Shown: piece after piece, positions 33,278 to 38,163 of the stretch
Layout of the letters: each line of letters begins with the position of its first letter
Numbering within the stretch: position 1 is the first letter of the stretch
Virus record (IMG/VR): IMGVR_UViG_3300035698_012105
Coordinates: 1 to 38,163 of that record
Reading direction: 5' to 3' (one strand)
Origin: a virus
DNA length: 38,163 nt
The notes under the pieces: model-generated
Told to the model about the DNA's origin: nothing
Seen by the model: only the letters and a program-made list of their open reading frames with translations
The model's database searches: none
Position numbers and translations under genes: made by a program

Positions 33278-33736
33278 ATGAAGAAAATAGACCGACTAAG
33301 AAAAGAAATCCAATTCATGATGGAGAACGTTGATGAATTAGACTACGTTGCAAATAACCTCAATGATGACAATTATGACACACTCCTACGACCATTGTTA
33401 CATATTCGTGCATTGATGGAGAACAACGTCAACCTCAAGGTACACGAGTGGGCCGCCTTGAATGGTATCACCTCCGGCCCTCACCCCGTGTGTTTACTAG
33501 AACTCATATCAATATACACAAGTGAAACCGGGGTAGAAGTCTCCTCAAGGGGAGTGTTCTCCAAGAGATTATCCAGGGCGGGCCTCGGATCTACCGCAAT
33601 GAAGTACAAAAACAACCAAAGGTATAGAGTAATTTATCTAAACAAAGAATTAGGAACAAAGAAATTTTCCGTGCAGAAACCTAAGAGCCTCAAGAGGATA
33701 AGAGATGTAAACACAGAAAAAGAAAATAATCTCTAA
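33278..33736 (+). CDS. Early protein with winged-helix-like C-terminus
   Basis: The 152-residue protein has a helical, acidic N-terminal half and a C-terminal segment (SSRGVFSKRLSRAGLGSTAM, then KNNQRYRVIYLNKELG) resembling the small winged-helix domain at the end of phage D5-type primase-helicases. It could bind DNA as a regulator or replication accessory factor; a standalone domain of this sort is only suggestive. AAGGAGG precedes the ATG. Its stop lies within the conserved upstream element of the next promoter. Confidence 0.6.
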   Translation: MKKIDRLRKEIQFMMENVDELDYVANNLNDDNYDTLLRPLLHIRALMENNVNLKVHEWAALNGITSGPHPVCLLELISIYTSETGVEVSSRGVFSKRLSRAGLGSTAMKYKNNQRYRVIYLNKELGTKKFSVQKPKSLKRIRDVNTEKENNL

Positions 33737-33743
33737 AGTTTTC

Positions 33744-33772
33744 TTGACGTAACCCGACAACTAGAGTATAAT
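33744..33772 (+). promoter_or_regulatory. Strong rightward early promoter
   Basis: TTGACG (33744-33749) and a perfect TATAAT (33767-33772) are 17 bases apart. The preceding CTCTAAAGTTTTCTTGAC (33731-33748) is identical to the leftward promoter flank. It drives the small-gene train. Confidence 0.9.
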
Positions 33773-33799
33773 TAAGGAAAAGCCACCAAGGAGGCAATC

Positions 33800-34078
33800 A
33801 TGTTCTACCAGACAAACGACGAAGTAGCAAAGATAACCAACCAAAGAAAAGCAATCAATGCAGCCGCAGACCACACCATGAGGGGTTTGCCAAGGGATTC
33901 AGACATTGATCATTCTTTCCTCTTACAACTAGGGTACACTCAACAAGGGAAGTGTGCGGTAACTGGGAAGGAATTCGATACATCAAACCCATACAGTATA
34001 ATACTTGGACTCATCAACCCAACCAAAGGGTACACCAAGTCTAATGTTCGTTGGGAATCAACTTCATGGAGGGTATAA
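33800..34078 (+). CDS. HNH-like protein lacking catalytic residues
   Basis: The 92-residue protein ends with a pattern of phage HNH nucleases: GKCAVTGKEFD, then IILGLINPTKGYTKSNVRWE. In active relatives the middle reads like S-DRID, whereas here it is LGLIN, and no catalytic His pair or second Cys pair is visible. It may be a degenerate homing-nuclease remnant or an HNH fold reused for binding. It is first after the strong promoter, with an AAGGAGG site, which argues that it is expressed and kept. Confidence 0.55.
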   Translation: MFYQTNDEVAKITNQRKAINAAADHTMRGLPRDSDIDHSFLLQLGYTQQGKCAVTGKEFDTSNPYSIILGLINPTKGYTKSNVRWESTSWRV

Positions 34079-34080
34079 CA

Positions 34081-34245
34081 ATGCGTATCACTCCAGTATC
34101 ACCAGTATATCAAGCTAACACCAAGTACACCAAACGACCAAGGTGCCCCAAGTGCAACAAGGTAATACTCACCGCTTGGCGCGGCACTTGCTCTAACTGC
34201 GGTGTACCCAATCAATCACCGAAAAACCAAGGTAACCAAAAATGA
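34081..34245 (+). CDS. Small zinc-ribbon protein
   Basis: The 54-residue basic protein has CPKCNK and CSNCG separated by 13 residues, a typical zinc ribbon, and a polar tail. The ATG at 34081 has GGAGG seven bases upstream, inside the end of the previous gene; a start at 34051 would overlap that gene and lacks such a site. Function is unknown. The next gene overlaps its stop (ATGA). Confidence 0.65.
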   Translation: MRITPVSPVYQANTKYTKRPRCPKCNKVILTAWRGTCSNCGVPNQSPKNQGNQK

Positions 34246-34472
34246 GTACTTTATCAATAGTAATCATGGTAGCATTAGCATCAATCATCTTCGCACCTAA
34301 GAGGCTAGCAGCCTACATTGAGAACAAAATCGACAAGGCAATAGAGGCCTCAGTGCTATTCTTACTCAAGGTCATGACCGTAGCCGTCAACACTGCTCTA
34401 CTAGTATTAGGTCTATGGATCCTATACAAGGTAGCGAGCATTGGCATACTTATCTTAACCACCATAATCTAA
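34242..34472 (+). CDS. Two-helix membrane protein
   Basis: The 76-residue protein has hydrophobic stretches at about residues 3-18 (TLSIVIMVALASIIFA) and 38-76 (ASVLFLLKVMTVAVNTALLV onward), with a charged turn ENKIDKAIE between. It starts a run of five small membrane proteins. It overlaps the zinc-ribbon gene by four bases. Function is unknown. Confidence 0.6.
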   Translation: MSTLSIVIMVALASIIFAPKRLAAYIENKIDKAIEASVLFLLKVMTVAVNTALLVLGLWILYKVASIGILILTTII

Positions 34473-34482
34473 GGAGAAAACC

Positions 34483-34629
34483 ATGAGCACAAAAGCAATC
34501 ATAATCATAGCCATCGTAGGATTTATCCTCGGCACCATCGTCGCCGCAGCACCAATGTACGTACTATACTACTCTTTCAACTCTGGCCTCGATGCAATAT
34601 CAACAAGTTTAAATGTATTAACCAACTAA
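34483..34629 (+). CDS. 48-residue membrane peptide
   Basis: The frame has an AAGGAG site six bases before its ATG. One helix (IIIIAIVGFILGTIVAAAPM) is followed by a short polar end. No family recognised; it belongs to the run of tiny membrane proteins. Confidence 0.6.
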   Translation: MSTKAIIIIAIVGFILGTIVAAAPMYVLYYSFNSGLDAISTSLNVLTN

Positions 34630-34646
34630 CCTAAGGAGACAACACC

Positions 34647-34784
34647 ATGTTAAAGAAAGACCTACTCACATTATTGACCAACATAGGAACCTTGGCACTA
34701 GTAGCCATCGGCCTAGCAGTCAGCTTAGTAGCTGTATCAGTACCATTTTACGCCCTATATTGGGCACTAGGAGCATCATTATGA
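34647..34784 (+). CDS. 45-residue membrane peptide
   Basis: AAGGAGA lies ahead of the ATG. After a short charged start (MLKKDLLTLL) comes a long hydrophobic helix (LALVAIGLAVSLVAVSVPFY). Its end overlaps the next start (ATGA). Function is unknown. Confidence 0.6.
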   Translation: MLKKDLLTLLTNIGTLALVAIGLAVSLVAVSVPFYALYWALGASL

Positions 34785-34885
34785 AGAGAAAGCAACCAGA
34801 ACCCACCAAAGAATTAGTACAGTTAATTATCTCAATAACAATCTACCTAAGTATTTTGCTAACAGTAATCATATACCTAGGCTAA
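34781..34885 (+). CDS. 34-residue membrane peptide
   Basis: A charged N-terminus (MKRKQPEPTKE) precedes a helix (LIISITIYLSILLTVIIYLG) reaching the end, as in small inner-membrane peptides. Translation is probably coupled to the previous gene. Confidence 0.55.
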   Translation: MKRKQPEPTKELVQLIISITIYLSILLTVIIYLG

Positions 34886-34905
34886 CCCCAAGGAGGGAAC
34901 AAAAC

Positions 34906-35319
34906 ATGTCAATACCTTTCAAGTTCAAAGTAGCAGATCAAGAGTTCGAAGTATCAAGGGACGGTACACACAACTCAGTAAACAGTTACAGGATACACAA
35001 CACGGACACTAATGACGGCTTCTGGATCGGCCTTGTAAAAAGAGTAGACGAACCCATGACCGAACTCAAGCAAAGACTAGTAGTCACAGCAACAAAGCGT
35101 ATACTCAGATCCACTAGAGTAACCACAACCAGGCAAGAAATTCCCCTAAGTGTAATAAAGAAGCACGTAGGGGACTCTCTCCAAGTCCTCAAATATCTAA
35201 ACGGAGTAAGCGTTACAGCCTGTGAAGATAAAGATTTCCCGCAGTTACACAGAGTAAACCGCAAGATGGCAGAGCACATTGATACCTTAATACATCTAAC
35301 TAAAGGAGACACCCAATGA
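34906..35319 (+). CDS. Early soluble protein of unknown function
   Basis: The 137-residue protein has an N-terminal beta-like part (FKFKVADQEFEVSRDGTHNS, then DGFWIGLVKRV) and a basic helical second half (LKQRLVVTATKRILRSTRVT). No family is recognised. AAGGAGG precedes the ATG, and the stop overlaps the next start (ATGA). Confidence 0.65.
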   Translation: MSIPFKFKVADQEFEVSRDGTHNSVNSYRIHNTDTNDGFWIGLVKRVDEPMTELKQRLVVTATKRILRSTRVTTTRQEIPLSVIKKHVGDSLQVLKYLNGVSVTACEDKDFPQLHRVNRKMAEHIDTLIHLTKGDTQ

Positions 35320-35405
35320 CCGAGGTAACTGTGATACTATACCCAGGGGTCACCGCTAGGGTACCTGGCAACGCAAGCATAACAATAAAACCAGGAGAAC
35401 TATAA
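35316..35405 (+). CDS. 29-residue peptide
   Basis: An AAAGGAG site precedes the ATG. The peptide (MTEVTVILYPGVTARVPGNA...) is not hydrophobic enough for a membrane helix. It is joined by overlaps to both neighbours (ATGA before, TAATG after), which supports translation. Confidence 0.5.
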   Translation: MTEVTVILYPGVTARVPGNASITIKPGEL

Positions 35406-35572
35406 TGCCATACCAAGAAATACAATTCAAAGTAGCAAGATTGCTAGGCGAATCACCTCCACAGAGGTGTCTCAGCAGCTATTTCCTAGACCTACTAGGT
35501 ATAAAAAGATCACCATCCTGTGGCCCTTGGACTCCACCACCCACCACCACAGAAGGAGGCTTACCACTATGA
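35405..35572 (+). CDS. 55-residue protein of unknown function
   Basis: The frame starts within the previous stop (TAATG) and has AGGAG upstream. The product (MPYQEIQFKVARLLGESPPQ...) ends in a Pro/Thr-rich tail. Another frame reads through its second half, so the end is less certain. Confidence 0.5.
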   Translation: MPYQEIQFKVARLLGESPPQRCLSSYFLDLLGIKRSPSCGPWTPPPTTTEGGLPL

Positions 35573-35658
35573 AGGACCTAACCACATTGGTACTATCAAT
35601 TCAATTAACATCAATAATCATGGTAGGCTTAATCATCTTAGTCTATTCAAACCTCTAG
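35569..35658 (+). CDS. 29-residue membrane peptide
   Basis: AAGGAGG lies nine bases before ATG 35569. The product (MKDLTTLVLSIQLTSIIMVG...) is one hydrophobic helix. A longer frame from 35467 in the same phase is less likely, since it would overlap the previous gene over 100 bases and its first part is basic and low in complexity. Confidence 0.55.
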   Translation: MKDLTTLVLSIQLTSIIMVGLIILVYSNL

Positions 35659-35671
35659 GAGGAACCATATC

Positions 35672-35983
35672 ATGCCATCAATAAGAAACACCCCAGCAGC
35701 CAACTACCTAGAACGAGCACTAGCGGAGTCGTACAGAGAGTTAAAAGCAGCAACCTTCGAGTGTGACGACCTAGACCAATGCTTTGCATCTGGGTTAATC
35801 AACATCTACGAGAGTTACCTAACCTACTTAGACGTAGACCCTCGCAGGTGTATAACTACTCACATGATGATCAAGCAACGCGCTGAGTCTCAATCATTGC
35901 TCCGCCTCGCCGAAGTATGGGCCACTGCGTTGGGAGAAATCCAAGCGTGTGACAACATCCTAGCACTAATCGAGGAGGGCTAA
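35672..35983 (+). CDS. Early helical protein of unknown function
   Basis: The 103-residue protein is helical, with four Cys (at FECDDLDQC, RRCITTH and QACDN) and no clear metal pattern. It begins MPSIRNTPAANYLERALAES. AGGAGG precedes the ATG. It is the last well-supported gene of the early train. Confidence 0.65.
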   Translation: MPSIRNTPAANYLERALAESYRELKAATFECDDLDQCFASGLINIYESYLTYLDVDPRRCITTHMMIKQRAESQSLLRLAEVWATALGEIQACDNILALIEEG

Positions 35984-35987
35984 CATC

Positions 35988-36017
35988 ATGGAAACAGAAG
36001 ACGAAAACTATGTATAA
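35988..36017 (+). CDS. Nine-codon mini-frame
   Basis: METEDENYV follows a GGAGG site and ends inside the start of the 53-residue frame at 36010. It may act as a short leader feeding ribosomes to that frame. Confidence 0.3.
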   Translation: METEDENYV

Positions 36018-36171
36018 GCACCGTGGTAACTACCTACTCTCTCCTCTCAACACTGGCGATCTCACTCTGAGGTCGCCTTTCTATGTCGTGTACACATTCA
36101 AGGGAATAATGTACATGAGCGATCATCACCAGCTATTTCCTAGAATGGCTGTGGAATCAACAAGAAGGTAA
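36010..36171 (+). CDS. Possible 53-residue basic protein
   Basis: The frame MYKHRGNYLLSPLNTGDLTL... ends ESTRR. It has no ribosome site of its own and would rely on coupling to the mini-frame upstream. Aromatic and basic residues are plausible for a small folded protein. No family recognised. Confidence 0.4.
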   Translation: MYKHRGNYLLSPLNTGDLTLRSPFYVVYTFKGIMYMSDHHQLFPRMAVESTRR

Positions 36172-36234
36172 CTGTGCAATCACAGACTCATCCATGGTAC
36201 AGTTCACAGACCAGGTCACCTTGCTTCACTACAA

Positions 36235-36261
36235 CCTAGTACACCTAGTACACCTAGTACA
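36235..36261 (+). repeat. Three 9-bp direct repeats
   Basis: CCTAGTACA occurs three times in tandem at 36235, 36244 and 36253. The CCTAGT core also occurs in the dyad at 32955-32971. An iteron-like protein site is possible. Confidence 0.7.
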
Positions 36262-36347
36262 CCACCCACCAAGAGTTAGCTCAACACAGGGCTTACTACA
36301 TCAGGGCTTCTAACAACACAGAGGCCCCCTCCCCTTGAAACGCAATA

Positions 36348-36397
36348 ACCCCTCACTAACAAGGGGTCACTTCATTGAGGGGGTACACTTAGCCCCC
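36348..36397 (+). terminator. Paired G/C hairpins ending early transcription (possible)
   Basis: ACCCCT (36348-36353) pairs with AGGGGT (36362-36367), and GGGGG (36379-36383) with CCCCC (36393-36397). Neither is followed by a strong T run, so factor-independent termination is uncertain. Confidence 0.35.
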
Positions 36398-36509
36398 AAA
36401 GTTACCAGAACAGGGTCTGATAACTCCTATTATGTTGTGTTGATCTGTCCATACAAAGTGTAAGTCACTCAGTATCAACGCCCCTGCCGAAAAGTCCTTC
36501 TCAGAAAAA

Positions 36510-36528
36510 CCCCCTTGGGGGGAGGGGG
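36510..36528 (+). other. Competing C-run/G-run hairpin
   Basis: CCCCC (36510-36514) can pair with either of two G runs (36517-36522 or 36524-36528). The alternatives could form a switch, or the G runs could form other structures. Confidence 0.35.
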
Positions 36529-36685
36529 TGAAATCTACACAGTCCCCAGGGATAATTTCCAAGTTTCAAAGCACCCCCCGCCCAACCTCCTTAGATGCCC
36601 CACAATGCTTCTTTCCCCTCCAGGCCCGCACTATTCCGCCATATTTTTCACTCTTTCCATCTCCCTGGCCTCCATACAATACTCC

Positions 36686-36714
36686 GTAACGTTATGGCTT
36701 GGAAGTGACATTAA
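36686..36714 (+). promoter_or_regulatory. Late promoter copy D (GTAAC-N17-ACATTAA)
   Basis: GTAAC at 36686-36690 and ACATTAA at 36708-36714 are exactly 17 bases apart. It is intergenic, 41 bases before the DUF115-like gene. A second ACATTAA at 36730-36736 has no partner box. Confidence 0.85.
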
Positions 36715-36754
36715 AACATAGACCTTTTAACATTAAGCGGAGGAACTTAAAGCT

Positions 36755-37999
36755 ATGGAAGTCAGAATAAAACCAATCCATATCAAATTAAAAGCCTTGA
36801 AAAACGACGTTGTTTCTGCAGAAACTCAGTTTGGCAAAGTAGATGTACCCATGTCCAACTTTGCTTTCATCACGCAGGGTTTAGCCTACCAACAGAGACC
36901 ATTCAAAGTAACAGCTTCACCCAAGTTAACGGAGGCTTTCTATAACTCACTTAACAGCCAAGTTTGTCTAAGTCATCTAGCCAGGGACATATCTCCCTTT
37001 CTGAGTAACTACCTAACAAACAAGTGTTCCTCGAATATATCAACCTATGAATCTTTTTTCGAGCATCTCAAACCGACCAAGCGAATTCTGTTCTGCGGTG
37101 CTGGGCCGTCATTGTACGAGTCTTGGGAGTTTGTCGAATGGTGTTTAAAAACCGGCTACGCTACTGTGATCGCGGGTGGTTCGGCAATTAAAGCCTTTGA
37201 GTTGCAAGGGTTAATCCCTGATATCTGTCTAGCCTGTGATCCGCACCCCGCTGTGTTAAATCGAGGCTGTGTATCCGAAGAGTTTGCCAAATCCACAGTC
37301 TTATTAGCTGGCTCAGGCGTCTACCCAGAGTTTCTAACTGCTTGGCCTGGCCCAAAGGTGTTAACTAACGGCATGTCAGCCCTCCCAATGGGTAAGTACT
37401 TTGAACCTACCAAGGAAATGCTCAGCGAAGGCGGCATTGGTGTATCTACGTTCTCTATGGGCTTAGCTTCCGCTCTCCCCGACGTAGAAGAACTATTCTT
37501 ATTAGGCGTTGACCTATGCCCTACCTCTGACAAACAAGTTTACCCCGACCACCTAGGATTTAAAACCGAAATTGACCCCTCAAGGGAACACTTATGGACT
37601 TGCGAAGCGAACTACCTTGGATTATTAGCCAAGAAGACCTCTTACAGGGTCATTAATCTATCCATTAAAGGCAGACAAATACCAGGATCTACCAAAGTAC
37701 CCACTAACAGGGTACTAGACTGGGAACTTAAGCCTATAAACAGGGTACTACCTACCCTGACTGGATACAATAGAGAAGAATTTATCTCAAAGTGTGTTTT
37801 CTTCTCCTCTGAGTTAATTAATCTCGACCTTAACGACATCACAAGAAGCCCAGTCTACAAGGCTTTCATAGAGATCTATCACAACGTGTATTTATCAAGA
37901 ACTCTTTACACTGGTGAATACTCAAGGGAACCAATGTTACTAAAGATAGAGTGTCTGAAATCATTCCTAAGAGAATTACTAGAATCAATAAAGAGGTAA
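36755..37999 (+). CDS. DUF115/MAF-like protein, possible glycosyltransferase
   Basis: The 414-residue protein has a Rossmann-like core of the DUF115 / motility accessory factor family: ILFCGAGPSLYESWEF (about 111-126), TVIAGGSAIKAFELQGLIPD and ICLACDPHP, then LFLLGVDLCPTSDK. Cellular MAF proteins attach nonulosonic acids to flagellin, and related DUF115 proteins act in pterin or sugar metabolism. Here it is the first gene after a late promoter and leads into the virion genes, so modification of virion or host-surface proteins is plausible. GGAGG lies 11 bases before the ATG. Its stop TAA lies inside the next late promoter. Confidence 0.75.
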   Translation: MEVRIKPIHIKLKALKNDVVSAETQFGKVDVPMSNFAFITQGLAYQQRPFKVTASPKLTEAFYNSLNSQVCLSHLARDISPFLSNYLTNKCSSNISTYESFFEHLKPTKRILFCGAGPSLYESWEFVEWCLKTGYATVIAGGSAIKAFELQGLIPDICLACDPHPAVLNRGCVSEEFAKSTVLLAGSGVYPEFLTAWPGPKVLTNGMSALPMGKYFEPTKEMLSEGGIGVSTFSMGLASALPDVEELFLLGVDLCPTSDKQVYPDHLGFKTEIDPSREHLWTCEANYLGLLAKKTSYRVINLSIKGRQIPGSTKVPTNRVLDWELKPINRVLPTLTGYNREEFISKCVFFSSELINLDLNDITRSPVYKAFIEIYHNVYLSRTLYTGEYSREPMLLKIECLKSFLRELLESIKR

Positions 38000-38024
38000 C
38001 AAACAAGACTCCCAAGCACATAAA
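37996..38024 (+). promoter_or_regulatory. Late promoter copy E (GTAAC-N17-ACATAAA)
   Basis: GTAAC at 37996-38000 contains the stop codon of the DUF115-like gene; ACATAAA at 38018-38024 follows after exactly 17 bases. On the circle it lies 87 bases before the first virion gene (75). The predicted transcript would begin near the hairpin at 38031. Confidence 0.75.
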
Positions 38025-38030
38025 ATAATA

Positions 38031-38047
38031 GCCCCAAACGGGGTTTT
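38031..38047 (+). other. Short hairpin at the predicted late RNA start
   Basis: CCCC (38032-38035) pairs with GGGG (38040-38043) around AAAC, and TTTT follows. It could end readthrough from the DUF115-like gene. Because it lies just where promoter E should start, it could instead cap and protect the 5' end of the late RNA. Confidence 0.5.
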
Positions 38048-38163
38048 CAAAAACACCATATGCGGTCTATGCTAGCCAGCATGGATGCGGTAACAGGAAG
38101 GATGGTAAACATGGCAACACAATTAAATTCAACAGATGCTCAATGGAACGCTATCAGAACAGC
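38037..38163. repeat. Right copy of 127-bp terminal overlap
   Basis: This copy is identical to 1-127 and includes the first codons of the virion gene at 75. It should be counted once when the genome is closed. Confidence 0.95.

Larger units (their letters stand above)
36172..36685. other. Long non-coding structured region
   Basis: About 510 bases before the late promoter hold no convincing gene on either strand. They contain a 9-bp triple repeat (36235), several G/C-run hairpins (36348-36397, 36510-36528), a GTTGAT/ATCAAC pair spanning about 36442-36480, and a strongly pyrimidine-rich + strand at about 36570-36680. Possible roles are termination of early transcription, a small RNA, or a packaging or replication site. 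Confidence 0.6.

Noticed and set aside
36235-36261. CRISPR-like array
   Set aside because: The repeat is 9 bp, directly tandem, with no spacers and no cas genes.
36515-36721. 68-codon + frame from a TTG
   Set aside because: It has no ribosome site, begins in a G-run hairpin, is Pro/Ser-rich, and contains late promoter D. It is probably chance.
36730-36736. Second ACATTAA beside promoter D as another late promoter
   Set aside because: No GTAAC-like box lies 17 bases upstream.
36000-36755. tRNA gene in the long gap
   Set aside because: No cloverleaf with a T-loop GTTCRA-type sequence and CCA-side pairing was found.
1-38163. CTAG enrichment
   Set aside because: CTAG seemed frequent because Leu CTA is common, but a rough count over about 3 kb was near random expectation.

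Overview
The window is one complete phage genome, closed on itself. The first 127 bases (1-127) recur exactly as the last 127 (38037-38163), so the unique circle is 38,036 bp; an overlap of exactly 127 is what a circular contig assembled with k=127 leaves. Terminase, a large portal, scaffold, HK97-type capsid, adaptor, nozzle-type tail protein, fibre-like proteins and Gly/Ala-rich or coiled-coil ejection-type proteins, with no tape measure or sheath, indicate a short-tailed (podovirus-type) phage. I see no integrase, repressor, tRNA, CRISPR array or T7-type RNA polymerase, so it is probably virulent and uses host RNA polymerase. The host cannot be named from the sequence.

Layout. (1) 75-19626, + strand: virion genes. 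(2) 19686-19731: a two-way terminator where the two arms converge. (3) 19743-32775, - strand: replication and takeover genes, namely SF3-type helicase, a one-ring ClpA-like ATPase, archaeo-eukaryotic-type primase, RecB/Cas4-like nuclease, gp2.5-like SSB, metallophosphoesterase, family A DNA polymerase, RuvC-like resolvase, zinc-ribbon proteins, two HExxH proteins and, last in the arm, a fused dNMP kinase-sigma factor. (4) 32776-33277: a divergent control region with sigma-70-like promoters and dyads. (5) 33278-36171, + strand: a train of small early genes, several encoding tiny membrane proteins. (6) 36172-36754: a long structured non-coding stretch. (7) 36755-37999: a DUF115/MAF-like gene that leads into the virion genes across the contig joint.

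The most striking observation is a probable phage-encoded late transcription system. The protein at 19743-20789 joins a complete-looking deoxynucleoside monophosphate kinase to a complete-looking ECF-type sigma factor (regions 2 and 4). On the + strand, upstream of late genes, I find six copies of GTAAC-N17-ACAT(T/A)(A/T)A with exactly 17 bases between the boxes (3385, 5850, 8731, 14718, 36686, 37996), a seventh close match before the major capsid gene (6970), and two weak ones. The AAC core and 17-base spacing resemble ECF promoters. I saw no copy on the - strand. The simple reading is that host sigma-70 transcribes the early arms, the last gene of the - arm is the fused sigma, and it switches host RNA polymerase to the virion genes. 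How the kinase half fits is unknown.

Limits: all functional names come from reading motifs by eye. No searches, structure predictions or statistics were run.
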